Assembly (NCBI GenBank): GCA_900550105.1
Contig: URQW01000086.1
Coordinates: forward strand, 1 to 10,879
Reading direction: 5' to 3'
DNA: 10,879 bases
DNA from: an uncultured Pelosinus sp.
GTDB lineage: Bacteria > Bacillota > Negativicutes > UMGS1260
Shown: positions 1 through 7,184 of the stretch, one piece after another
How positions within the stretch are numbered: position 1 is the stretch's first letter
How the letters are laid out: every line of letters begins with the position of its first letter
Made by a program: the position numbers and the translations under genes
Notes under the pieces: generated by a model
Told to the model about the DNA's origin: nothing
Database searches by the model: none
What the model saw: only the letters and a program-made list of their open reading frames with translations

Positions 1-2
1 GT

Positions 3-659
3 CATCATGTGCAAGCCTTTCCGGGGCCACAGCTTAAAAAGCTAATTTTTGCCGAAGGGCTGTTAGCTAAACTCGTTCAAGCCGGTTATCGAGTGAAGGG
101 GGCAAATGCTTATCTTTCTAATTATGAAAATTTAATTGCCAGCCGAAAATATCGACATTCTGCAACGACTTTGACGCTGCTAGGCGCTGGATTGCCGCTG
201 GCATCCGTTGAGGAACTGAGACAAGGAAAAGCCGTATATCAAGATATAACGAATGAAATGGCAGCTGCTTTAGAATCGGATGTCCCTATTATATCGCCTT
301 GTCAGGCTGGGAAAAATTTGGCGCAGATTACGCAGCAGCATCATTTTACACTTTATGAATATTTTCAAACAGATCGTTATGGTCATAAACAAGATTGGCA
401 GATGGCTGAGAAAATAGTAAGATATATAGATGAACTATTATGGGGATTTTGGCGAGAAGCGGCAGGCGATTGTACCCTGTTGCTTGTCAGTGACCACGGA
501 AACTTTGAAGATTTGTCGGTGAAAACCCATACAATAAACAAGGTTCCTTTGCTGCTTATGGGGCCTGCCAGCCGAAAGCTGGCAGAACAGATAACTGATT
601 TTTCGTCAGTGGCACAGACAATTTTTTCTGTAATGCAAGGAGAGAGAGAAAATGGTTGA
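3..659 (+). CDS. Alkaline phosphatase/phosphoglyceromutase-superfamily metalloenzyme (5'-truncated by window edge)
   Basis: This is the C-terminal part of a metal-dependent hydrolase or mutase. The reading frame is open to the left edge (His-His before the GTG at 9), so the true start lies outside the window. Counting from the GTG, three motifs fit the two-metal site of the alkaline phosphatase/iPGM superfamily. TDRYGHKQDW (residues 121-130) supplies an Asp and a His. VSDHGNFED (160-168) is the typical Asp-His-Gly-Asn motif. THTINKVPLLL (173-183) supplies the last His, as in the HT-N-VP motif of phosphoglycerate mutase. The fold resembles phosphopentomutase and 2,3-bisphosphoglycerate-independent mutases, but the N-terminal nucleophile region is not visible and the substrate cannot be given. 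Its stop overlaps the start of the U32 gene by 8 bases, so the two are probably cotranscribed and translationally coupled. The superfamily call is firm; the specific function is open. Confidence 0.8.
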   Translation, partial: HHVQAFPGPQLKKLIFAEGLLAKLVQAGYRVKGANAYLSNYENLIASRKYRHSATTLTLLGAGLPLASVEELRQGKAVYQDITNEMAAALESDVPIISPCQAGKNLAQITQQHHFTLYEYFQTDRYGHKQDWQMAEKIVRYIDELLWGFWREAAGDCTLLLVSDHGNFEDLSVKTHTINKVPLLLMGPASRKLAEQITDFSSVAQTIFSVMQGERENG

Positions 660-780
660 ATTATTAGCTCCTGTAGGGAGTTGGGAAGCTTTAGTCGCTG
701 CCGTAGAAAGCGGCGCGCAAGCGGTGTATTTAGGTGGAAAGATGTTTGGCGCTCGTCATTATGCGCCGAACTTTGATTAA
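652..780 (+). pseudogene. 5' fragment of U32-family gene ended by an in-frame TAA (codon 43)
   Basis: The ATG at 652 has a good ribosome binding site (AAGGAGAG at 637-644, 7 bases away). It begins the canonical U32 N-terminus, MVELLAPVGSWEAL, with AVYLGG soon after, which form the first strands of the TIM barrel. After NFD the frame meets TAA at 778-780. It then continues without a shift into EEM and the rest of the family alignment (RSAVRYAHLRGV). A single-base change from a sense codon such as CAA, GAA or AAA explains the stop. Full length would be 830 residues. The cause may be a true nonsense mutation, a base-calling error, or an unusual termination-reinitiation arrangement. TAA is not a codon used for selenocysteine or pyrrolysine. 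Confidence 0.75.
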
Positions 781-786
781 GAAGAA

Positions 787-3144
787 ATGCGATCAGCTGT
801 ACGCTATGCTCATTTACGCGGCGTAGCTGTGCATGTTACTGTGAATATTTTGATCGATACAGGTGAATTAGAAGAATTGGCCGATTACTTGCGTATGCTT
901 TATGATGTCGGGGTTGATGCAATTATCGTACAAGATCTTGCTGTAGCAAGGATCGCCAAGGAAGTTGTCCCCCATTTAGCGCTGCATGGTAGTACGCAAA
1001 TGACAGTTCACAATTTAGCGGGTGTTGAGTTTCTAGCAAGCAATGGTTTTTCCCGCGTCGTTTTATCCCGTGAAGTTTCATTGGAGGACATTCGGCATAT
1101 TTGTAAGCATAGTCCTGTGGAAATCGAAACGTTTATTCATGGCGCTTTATGTGTCTGTTATTCCGGTCAATGTCTCATGAGCAGCCTCATCGGCGGGCGC
1201 AGCGGCAATCGCGGCAAATGTGCCCAGCCTTGTCGACTCCCCTATGAACTTGTTGATGCTAATGGGCAAAATGTGTTAGCCGGAAAAGATGCTGGCGAGT
1301 ATTTATTAAGTCCTAAGGATTTAAATACATTAGAGTTATTACCAGAGCTCATTGATGCTGGCGTAGCCTCATTTAAAATTGAAGGCCGTATGAAACGGCC
1401 AGAGTATGTAGCGGTTGTTGTTGATACGTATCGACGGGCCATTGACAGCGTCATTGCGGGACAAAATTACTCCGCTGGGGAAGAAGAGCAACGTGAATTG
1501 GCTCAGGTTTTTAACCGTGATTTTACGACGGCTTATCTAAAAAAGAAGCTCGGAAGAACCATGATGAGCGACCGTCGGCCGAATAATAGAGGAACGAGAG
1601 CGGGGCGTGTCGTCGAATATGATAGGAGTCAGCAAGAGGCGTTGATTCAGCTTGATGAGAGACTGACCATGGGCGATGTTCTTGACGTATGGGTAAAAGT
1701 TGGCGGCAGGGTGAATGTAACGGTAGACAAAATTATTTTAGACGGACAAGCCGTCGAAGCAGCGCCGGCTAAGTCACTTGTAACGATCAATATGCCTGCC
1801 ACGGTTCGCAGCAGCGACCGGATTTTCAAAACTTTTGACGTCAAATTAATGGAGCGAGCTAGAGCCTTTTTTGCCAAACCAGAGGCTCTGCCGAAAAAAG
1901 CTCTTTATGGAACGGTACGGGCTGCAGTGGGAGAACCGCTAAAGATCATGCTAACAGATGAAGATGGCTATAGCGGGGAAGCTGTAACAAACTTTATCGG
2001 CCAAGCGGCACGCAATCGTCCCTTAACGGAGGAGACGATTTTTAAACAAGTGGAACGTCTTGGTAATACCATGTTTTCGCTGCAGGAACTGACTTGTGAT
2101 ATTCAAGGCGAAGTGATGGTTCCTGTCAGTGAAATCAATGAAGCTAGGCGAAAAGCCATTGAAGCGTTAGAACAAGAACGGCTAAATGTATTTCAACGAG
2201 AACCGCTTGCAGCAGCCGTGAAAAGTGTTCCTTCGCTCTATTTACCAGCGCAGCCAAGCAAGAAAAAGATCCCAATATTAACGGTCAATGTAGATCGTGT
2301 GGCGAAGGTAAAAGCAGCTCTGGCTGGGGGCGCCGATCATATTCTCTTTGGCGGCGAGTGTTACGGACATCAAGGCCTAACCGCCGATGACTACCGTTCG
2401 GCCATCAATCTTGTTCGCGAAGCCGGTAAGAAAATTACCTTTAATACGCCGCGGATTATCAAAGAGTGGCAGATCGCTGCTTTTAAAGCACAGCTGTTCT
2501 TATTTGATGACCTGGCTCCTGATGCTGTCGCTGTTAATAATCTCGGAACAGTAGAGCTGCTACGGTCTCATAAATTTAGTCTTATGGCTGATTATGGGTT
2601 AAATGTATTTAATAAATTGTCACTTGATTTTTGGCAAAGTCAAGGTATTGAAGTCGTCACTTTATCGCCGGAACTTAGCTTTAGCCAGATTGAGAAGTTA
2701 GCTAGACAAAAAGCAACAGCTATCGAATGTCTGGTTTATGGTCCTTTGGAAATGATGGTTTCCGAGTATTGCGTAATTGGCAGTTTTTTAGGCGGCTTAG
2801 GCAAAGAACAATGCCGTCAAGCCTGCTTAAATGGAAAGTATTATTTAAAGGATCGCATGAATGCTCTGTTTCCGGTAGAAACAGATCAATTTTGCCGGAT
2901 GCATGTTTTAAATTCAAAAGAACTCAGTATGTTGCCCCACTTGCCGCAGTTTACTTTTGCTGGTGTGGATCGTGTCCCGCTTCAAGCGAAGACCTTAGCG
3001 CCAGATGCGATAGAAAAAGTTACGAAACTCTATCGGCAGGTTTTAGACCAAGGCGAAAGTCACCCTGCTTTTCTTAATGGGCAGATAGAATCACTCGAAC
3101 CGAAAGAATTTACACGGGGGCATTATTTTAGAGGTGTCTTGTAA
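787..3144 (+). CDS. U32 family protein, RlhA-like with DUF3656-type middle (main reading frame after the nonsense codon)
   Basis: This large U32 protein is of the type of E. coli RlhA, which hydroxylates 23S rRNA C2501. 'Peptidase' is the historical family name; several members are Fe-S RNA or ubiquinone hydroxylation factors. In the 785-codon frame, residues 1-210 complete the first barrel. They carry the Cys cluster C122, C124, C129, C145 and C149 in IHGALCVCYSGQC and GNRGKCAQPCR, then the SFKIEGRMKRPEYV motif. Residues about 370-480 match the place of the DUF3656 insertion. Residues about 495-785 look like a second U32-like half with C648, C662, C676, C680 and C703, ending in the characteristic GHYFRGVL. 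The first 45 residues lie upstream, behind an in-frame TAA. The ATG at 787 follows that stop by only 6 bases and has just a weak purine-rich GAAGAA before it. A reinitiated product would lack the first barrel strands and may be inactive. Family is certain; activity is doubtful. mutS2 starts 10 bases downstream. Confidence 0.85.
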   Translation: MRSAVRYAHLRGVAVHVTVNILIDTGELEELADYLRMLYDVGVDAIIVQDLAVARIAKEVVPHLALHGSTQMTVHNLAGVEFLASNGFSRVVLSREVSLEDIRHICKHSPVEIETFIHGALCVCYSGQCLMSSLIGGRSGNRGKCAQPCRLPYELVDANGQNVLAGKDAGEYLLSPKDLNTLELLPELIDAGVASFKIEGRMKRPEYVAVVVDTYRRAIDSVIAGQNYSAGEEEQRELAQVFNRDFTTAYLKKKLGRTMMSDRRPNNRGTRAGRVVEYDRSQQEALIQLDERLTMGDVLDVWVKVGGRVNVTVDKIILDGQAVEAAPAKSLVTINMPATVRSSDRIFKTFDVKLMERARAFFAKPEALPKKALYGTVRAAVGEPLKIMLTDEDGYSGEAVTNFIGQAARNRPLTEETIFKQVERLGNTMFSLQELTCDIQGEVMVPVSEINEARRKAIEALEQERLNVFQREPLAAAVKSVPSLYLPAQPSKKKIPILTVNVDRVAKVKAALAGGADHILFGGECYGHQGLTADDYRSAINLVREAGKKITFNTPRIIKEWQIAAFKAQLFLFDDLAPDAVAVNNLGTVELLRSHKFSLMADYGLNVFNKLSLDFWQSQGIEVVTLSPELSFSQIEKLARQKATAIECLVYGPLEMMVSEYCVIGSFLGGLGKEQCRQACLNGKYYLKDRMNALFPVETDQFCRMHVLNSKELSMLPHLPQFTFAGVDRVPLQAKTLAPDAIEKVTKLYRQVLDQGESHPAFLNGQIESLEPKEFTRGHYFRGVL

Positions 3145-3154
3145 GGAGTGTCAT

Positions 3155-5518
3155 ATGAATCAAGATATATTACGAATTTTGGAGTTTCCTAAAATTCAGG
3201 CCATGCTGCTGCAGAGAACACATTTTTCCTGGGGAAAAGAATTGGCGCAGCAGACTTTGCCAGCTTTTGATTTTGCAACAGTTGAGGAACGGCTTAACGA
3301 AACCGAGGAAGCGCGAACGATCATAGTAAGCGAACCATCGGTGCCTTTTGGGGGAATTCTAGATATTCGCAGCGCCGTTCGGCGAGCTGGATTGGGCTCG
3401 GTACTTGATCCAGAAGAAATTATGGCTGTAGGAAATACTTTATCAGGGTTACGTCGCCTGAAAGCCTTTTTGGAACGGCTTGAGCTGCCAGTGAAGGCAT
3501 TGCTTACCTACCGTGATGAACTCATTCCCTTGCGACCGCTTGAACAGAAAATTGAAGCCGTTCTTGATGAGCAGGCGAGAATTCGGGATGAAGCCAGCAG
3601 TGAACTGAGTCGAATTCGCCGCGAAATGCGTTCAAGGCAAAGTCAGGTGAAAAGTCGCCTTGATGCTATTTTGCGTTCCGCTGAATACCAAAAATATTTT
3701 CAGGACGCCATTGTTACTGTCAGGGGAGATCGTTATGTAATTCCAGTAAAACAGGAATATCGTCATCATTTCCCCGGGATTGTTCATGATCAGTCAGGTA
3801 GCGGTGCTACCGTATTTATTGAGCCCATGGCGCTTGTGACGATTAATAATGAAATCAAACAGCTCTTAGCTGCTGAAAAGCATGAGATCGAACGGATTTT
3901 AACACTATTATCAGGCGAGATCGGGCGCTATAGTGATTCGATTTATCAGAGCGCTCAAGCCGCAGCCGCTCTTGACGCGATTTTTGCGAGAGCGTTGTTA
4001 AGTCTTGATATGAAGGCCTATCGACCACAATTAAATAGCGAAGGCTATATTAATTTAGTCAATGCCCGTCATCCTTTAATTGATGGGGATAGTGTCGTGC
4101 CAATCAGCGTGCGGTTAGGTCAGGAATTCCAAACGCTGTTAATTACAGGGCCTAACACTGGCGGGAAGACGGTTACCTTAAAATTAGTCGGACTATTTGC
4201 TTTGATGACGCAAGCCGGTCTTTTTATTCCGGCTATGGCCGAATCAGCTATGCCGGTTTTTCCGCAAATCTTTGTTGACATTGGCGATGAACAAAGTATT
4301 GAACAAAGTCTAAGTACTTTTTCCGGGCATATGACTCATTTAGTTAAGATTCTTGATGAGGTAAGGCCAGGCGATCTTGTATTAATTGATGAAATTGGTG
4401 CAGGCACAGACCCTGATGAGGGTGCTGCTTTGGCCATGTCGATATTAGAGCGACTTCATAAGCTTGACTGCCGGACTATTGTTACGACTCATTATAGTGA
4501 ATTAAAAACGTTTGCTTTTTCCCGCGAGGGAATTGAAAATGCTAGTGTAGAGTTCGATATTGAGACGCTTAGGCCGACTTATCGATTGATTATTGGGCGG
4601 GCTGGAAGCTCTAACGCTTTTGCAATTTCCGCCAGACTGGGATTAAGTGAGGTTTTAATTGACCGGGCTAAAGCGCTTATTACGCAGAGCCATGCTGACT
4701 TTGAGTCTGTTTTGGCCAAGCTTGAGCAAAAAACAGTAGAATATGAGCAGCGAAATGAAGAATTGGCTGCGTTAGAACGGGAGATTAATACTTTAAAGCA
4801 TACGTTGGATCAAGAGCGGACAGCTTTGGCAGTACGTCGCAAAGATACGCTCGATAAGAGTAAGAAAGAAGCGGCAGCTATTTTACGGCAAGCCCGTCGT
4901 ACTGCTGAGGAAGTAATTGAAGAAATTAAAAAGCAGTTCTCGGAAAAAGAGCAGCATGCTAGGCAGAAAAATATTCATAAGTCGCGGCAAAAGTTAGCGG
5001 AAGGACTAGGTCTCGTCAATGATTTTAGCAGTGATGAAACTGATTTGCCGCCCTTGGATTCTGCAGCTCTGGCTGTAGGGATGACTGTGAAAGTTTTATC
5101 GCTCAATCAAAAAGGTGTTATTTTAGCGATTAATGGCAATGATCTTTTACTGCAAGTAGGTATTCTCAAAATGAATGTTCCTTTGGCAGACTGTCGCATG
5201 ACCAATCAACCGGCGAGAGAAAGTCGGACGCTGCGCCGTGTGAAACCGCCGAAGGTAAGTCTTGCTGTACAAGCAGCAGCACGGCAAATTGATGTGCGCG
5301 GTACTACGGTGGAAGAAGCGCAAGAGGTCATTGATAAATTTATTGATGATGCTATTATGGCTGGACTTGGTGAAGTTCTTGTCATTCATGGCAAAGGAAC
5401 AGGGGCTCTGCGTAAAGGCTTAAGAGAATATTTGAAGCAGCATCCATCGGTAAAGAAAATCGATGTGGCTGAACTTAATGAAGGCGGCGATGGGGCTACT
5501 GCTGTTAAACTGAAATAA
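3155..5518 (+). CDS. mutS2: Endonuclease MutS2 / ribosome-associated rescue ATPase
   Basis: This is a full-length MutS2 (787 residues; B. subtilis MutS2 is 785). The domain order is clear. The MutS-like core and lever span residues 1-320. The ATPase has Walker A TGPNTGGKT (331-339), signature STFSGHM (387-393), Walker B LVLIDEIGAGTDP (408-420) and TTH (444-446). A coiled coil runs from about 510 to 615, a KOW-like segment from about 638 to 672, and the C-terminal Smr nuclease domain from about 709 to 787 with IDVRG and HGKGTG. In the family MutS2 suppresses homologous recombination. In B. subtilis it also recognises collided ribosomes and splits them. It does not take part in mismatch repair. 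The ATG at 3155 is chosen over the in-frame GTG at 3134 because AAGGAG (3143-3148) lies 6 bases upstream, and the GTG would overlap the U32 gene. All key residues are present and nothing suggests decay. Confidence 0.97.
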   Translation: MNQDILRILEFPKIQAMLLQRTHFSWGKELAQQTLPAFDFATVEERLNETEEARTIIVSEPSVPFGGILDIRSAVRRAGLGSVLDPEEIMAVGNTLSGLRRLKAFLERLELPVKALLTYRDELIPLRPLEQKIEAVLDEQARIRDEASSELSRIRREMRSRQSQVKSRLDAILRSAEYQKYFQDAIVTVRGDRYVIPVKQEYRHHFPGIVHDQSGSGATVFIEPMALVTINNEIKQLLAAEKHEIERILTLLSGEIGRYSDSIYQSAQAAAALDAIFARALLSLDMKAYRPQLNSEGYINLVNARHPLIDGDSVVPISVRLGQEFQTLLITGPNTGGKTVTLKLVGLFALMTQAGLFIPAMAESAMPVFPQIFVDIGDEQSIEQSLSTFSGHMTHLVKILDEVRPGDLVLIDEIGAGTDPDEGAALAMSILERLHKLDCRTIVTTHYSELKTFAFSREGIENASVEFDIETLRPTYRLIIGRAGSSNAFAISARLGLSEVLIDRAKALITQSHADFESVLAKLEQKTVEYEQRNEELAALEREINTLKHTLDQERTALAVRRKDTLDKSKKEAAAILRQARRTAEEVIEEIKKQFSEKEQHARQKNIHKSRQKLAEGLGLVNDFSSDETDLPPLDSAALAVGMTVKVLSLNQKGVILAINGNDLLLQVGILKMNVPLADCRMTNQPARESRTLRRVKPPKVSLAVQAAARQIDVRGTTVEEAQEVIDKFIDDAIMAGLGEVLVIHGKGTGALRKGLREYLKQHPSVKKIDVAELNEGGDGATAVKLK

Positions 5519-5555
5519 AGCGGTGGCTGATGTCGTAACAATAAAAGAATTGTTC

Positions 5556-5598
5556 AATAAAAAACCAGAGCGGAAATTTTCCACTCTGGTTTTTTATT
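5556..5598. terminator. Bidirectional rho-independent terminator between mutS2 and the convergent 168-residue gene
   Basis: The arms at 5556-5570 and 5584-5598 are perfect 15-base inverted repeats. A further inner stem (GGAA/TTCC) sits beyond one C/A mismatch. The outer part of the stem is A-tract/T-tract, so it provides a U-tract for either strand. It lies 38 bases after the mutS2 stop, and the stop codon of the minus-strand gene (5594-5596) is inside the right arm. Confidence 0.92.
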
Positions 5599-6100
5599 GT
5601 TCAGTGGTAGAGGCAGCAGAGTCAGATGGATTATCGGGGGCTTCTTTTTTGGCGGGCTTTTCTTCTTTTTTTGGTCGGTCTTCACTGCCGCCGAGACTAT
5701 TTAAGAGACCAAAAATAGCAGCCATATTCGTAGGCGTCATTTTAGCTTTCAGTTGTGGATTACTGAGTAGCGGCAAAAGTGTGCCAAGTAGATCAGGGTT
5801 ATTACCTAGTCCGGCGACGCCGCTTGTGTTAGAAGCAGGGGAACCGCCTGATGCAGACACTGTTTTCAGTAAGTCAGTTAATGTTTTTTGTAGCGGCGCT
5901 GCTGTACTTCCCCCTGGATCTAAGAGCGGTTCTTCTTTTGCCGACAGTCTTTCGCTTTTTGCTGTGCGGCCCAATATAATACAAAGTAAGCAGGAAAGGG
6001 CTAATAGTTCTACTAAGGGGGACGAGTCTTTTGGATCGGCAGCGGCAATATCAAGGATTTTTTCAATGAGCGGCAAGAAAAAGGGGATTCCTGTCGGCAT
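5594..6100 (-). CDS. Hypothetical protein, 168 aa, hydrophobic segment and charged Lys/Glu/Pro tail
   Basis: I do not recognise this family. The start is placed at the ATG at 6100 because AGAGGTG lies 6 bases upstream; the in-frame GTG at 6109 falls inside that ribosome binding site. Residues 1-20 (MPTGIPFFLPLIEKILDIAA) are hydrophobic and probably an amphipathic helix. Residues 29-43 (LVELLALSCLLCIIL) could insert in a membrane but are short. A low-complexity Ser/Gly/Ala linker follows (about 60-100). A Leu-rich helical stretch spans about 104-137 and contains SNPQLKAKMTPTNMAAIFG. The tail after 139 is Lys/Glu/Pro/Ser-rich. The gene lies 14 bases after the YbaB gene and its ribosome binding site touches that gene's end, so the two form one transcription unit. 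The opposite strand also carries a long open frame, which I reject. Membrane-associated function is an inference only. Confidence 0.72.
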   Translation of the reverse strand: MPTGIPFFLPLIEKILDIAAADPKDSSPLVELLALSCLLCIILGRTAKSERLSAKEEPLLDPGGSTAAPLQKTLTDLLKTVSASGGSPASNTSGVAGLGNNPDLLGTLLPLLSNPQLKAKMTPTNMAAIFGLLNSLGGSEDRPKKEEKPAKKEAPDNPSDSAASTTEQ

Positions 6101-6114
6101 GATAAACACCTCTT

Positions 6115-6435
6115 TTAAAAGAGTCCGGGGATTTTAGGAATATTTAAATCGGAAGAAAGTTGACCTACAGCAGATTGACTGATTTCTCTTGATTTTTCCA
6201 CAGCATTATTGATGGTAGCGACAAGCAGATCTTGCAATAACGGTGCATTTTCCGGGCTTAAGTATTTGGGGTTTAACTCTATGGTTACGAGATCTTGCTG
6301 GCCGTTCATCGTTACGGTAAGGGCGTCGCCGCTTGTTACAACGATTCGCTCTTCTTTCAGCTTTTCTTGCACTTCATTTACGTTTTGCTGTAACTTTTTC
6401 ACCATTTCCATGAGGTTACCGAACTGCTCAAACAT
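6115..6435 (-). CDS. YbaB/EbfC family nucleoid-associated protein
   Basis: This is a small DNA-binding protein of the YbaB/EbfC family (106 residues, the usual size). These form tweezer-like dimers that bind DNA and influence nucleoid structure. The N-terminal helix MFEQFGNLMEMVKKLQQNV, the central strands containing VTMNGQQDLVTIELNP, and the C-terminal helix with LVATINNAVEKSREIS match the family pattern. A strong AGGAGGA lies about 7 bases before the ATG. In many bacteria the family member sits between dnaX and recR; here it instead heads an operon with a 168-residue unknown protein and faces a divergent unknown gene. It may therefore be a second, specialised copy rather than the housekeeping one. 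The C-terminal residues IPKIPGLF are followed directly by the stop, with the next gene's ribosome binding site at the same place. Confidence 0.88.
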   Translation of the reverse strand: MFEQFGNLMEMVKKLQQNVNEVQEKLKEERIVVTSGDALTVTMNGQQDLVTIELNPKYLSPENAPLLQDLLVATINNAVEKSREISQSAVGQLSSDLNIPKIPGLF

Positions 6436-6468
6436 ATGATTTCCTCCTCTGAAAATGAAACTTATGGA

Positions 6469-6496
6469 TATCTATGTATGAAAATAATCTATGCAA
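6469..6496 (-). promoter_or_regulatory. Weak candidate promoter for the ybaB-like operon
   Basis: On the minus strand TTGCAT (6491-6496) is followed after 16 bases by TAGATA (6469-6474), 33 bases before the YbaB start. The match to sigma-A boxes is only partial, so this is a suggestion based on position. Confidence 0.25.
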
Positions 6497-6530
6497 AAGA
6501 TGTTTTTTATGTGTGGAAAAAATAGCTTTT

Positions 6531-6560
6531 TTGAACACTCAAATAAGTTCAGCATATATT
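6531..6560 (+). promoter_or_regulatory. Candidate sigma-A promoter for the 122-aa gene
   Basis: TTGAAC (6531-6536), an 18-base spacer and TATATT (6555-6560) lie about 35 bases before the start at 6596. The -10 box matches 5 of 6 positions and the -35 box 4 of 6. If transcription starts just after it, the longer open frame from 6491 could not be translated in full, which supports the internal start. Confidence 0.45.
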
Positions 6561-6595
6561 GGATTAACAAAGAAACTGCAAGGTGGCGGATTCAG

Positions 6596-6964
6596 ATGAA
6601 AATACGACGGCGGAGGCAGAAAAAGTTTTCCCGTGAAGACACAGCAAATCTTTTGCCTGCTCTAGTTTCAGAGACGAAGGACGCAGTTTATGAGCCGGAG
6701 CCAGTAGTTAAGCCAAAGCGTAAAGGACTGGCTCCCTTTAAGTTGCTGCGTGAAGTCGTGCGTAAGCCTGATTTTTCCTATCAAGCATTTATGTTGCTTA
6801 TGACCTTTGCCAATACGGATCAGATGCGAATTGATCGGCAGATTGCCGATGTGAGTACGACCATCGAGAAAGTAAAAACCGCTACTGATGTTCTTGGTTC
6901 TACGATGCGATCACTGCAGTCGGCTGCTGAGGCACCACGGAATATTCGTAAATTATTTGAATAA
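6596..6964 (+). CDS. Hypothetical basic protein, 122 aa
   Basis: I do not recognise this family. The frame is open from 6491, but the ATG at 6596 is preferred. AAGGTGG lies 9 bases before it, a candidate promoter lies just upstream, and the residues encoded before it look like translated intergenic DNA. The protein begins with a strongly basic MKIRRRRQKK. It has an acidic/proline linker (about 25-45, with EPEPVVKPKRKG), then a helical part with a short hydrophobic stretch YQAFMLLMTFA (62-72). A C-terminal amphipathic helix follows (about 80-112, with ADVSTTIEKVKTATDVLGS). This gives no enzyme motif. The layout would suit a structural, nucleic-acid-associated or membrane-surface protein, but that is inference. 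It is divergent from the YbaB operon and is followed by a short membrane-peptide gene in the same direction. Confidence 0.65.
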   Translation: MKIRRRRQKKFSREDTANLLPALVSETKDAVYEPEPVVKPKRKGLAPFKLLREVVRKPDFSYQAFMLLMTFANTDQMRIDRQIADVSTTIEKVKTATDVLGSTMRSLQSAAEAPRNIRKLFE

Positions 6965-7014
6965 TCTTTTTGGTTATTGCTTGGTAGGCACTCTTTATTT
7001 TTAGCGATCATAAG

Positions 7015-7041
7015 ATATAGTGAAAATGCCTGTTATACAAC
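7015..7041 (+). promoter_or_regulatory. Possible sigma-E-like promoter before the 33-aa gene
   Basis: ATATAG (7015-7020), a 13-base spacer and TATACAAC (7034-7041) resemble the mother-cell sigma-E pattern, in which an ATA-type -35 box is followed after 13-15 bases by CATACAAT. Six of eight bases match in the -10 box. The call rests on pattern and position only. Confidence 0.3.
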
Positions 7042-7082
7042 GGATAGCTTTTTTAGGATTGCAGGGAAAGGAGGATAAAATT

Positions 7083-7184
7083 ATGGCAAGAGGGTTTGGC
7101 TGTGGCGGTAATGGAATTTGGATTATCCTGATTATCCTTTTATTGTTCTTCTTCTTCGAGGATGATACGTCGGTTACTTTATAA
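7083..7184 (+). CDS. Small Gly/Cys-rich single-helix membrane peptide, 33 aa
   Basis: This is a short gene easily missed by length cut-offs. The sequence GGAAAGGAGG lies 8 bases before the ATG, one of the strongest ribosome binding sites in the window. The product starts MARGFGCGGNG and continues with a hydrophobic run of about 14 residues, IWIILIILLLFFFF. It ends in a short acidic tail, EDDTSVTL. A glycine-rich start plus one membrane helix recalls the YjcZ-type small sporulation peptides of Bacilli, but I cannot show homology. A hairpin terminator lies 20 bases downstream and a possible sigma-E-like promoter 42 bases upstream. The translation unit is therefore complete. Function is unknown; a membrane or spore-envelope location is inferred. 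Confidence 0.68.
   Translation: MARGFGCGGNGIWIILIILLLFFFFEDDTSVTL

Noticed and set aside
2727..3077. A 116-codon plus-strand frame inside the U32 gene
   Set aside because: The U32 frame shows family motifs and its C-terminal signature across the whole stretch; the other frame has no motif or start signal.
4288..4310. Short direct repeat GAACAAAGT within mutS2
   Set aside because: It encodes the conserved DEQSIEQSLSTFSGHM segment of the MutS family and is explained by protein constraint.
5523..6137. A 204-codon plus-strand open frame opposite the 168-residue gene, starting 4 bases after mutS2
   Set aside because: It would have to be read through a perfect bidirectional terminator, starts at a GTG without a good ribosome binding site, and has Ser/Phe/Gly-heavy composition typical of an antisense frame. 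The minus-strand frame has a proper ribosome binding site and an operon partner.
6491..6595. An earlier start (6491) for the 122-residue protein
   Set aside because: The added residues look like translated intergenic DNA, there is no ribosome binding site at 6491, and a candidate promoter lies inside this stretch.
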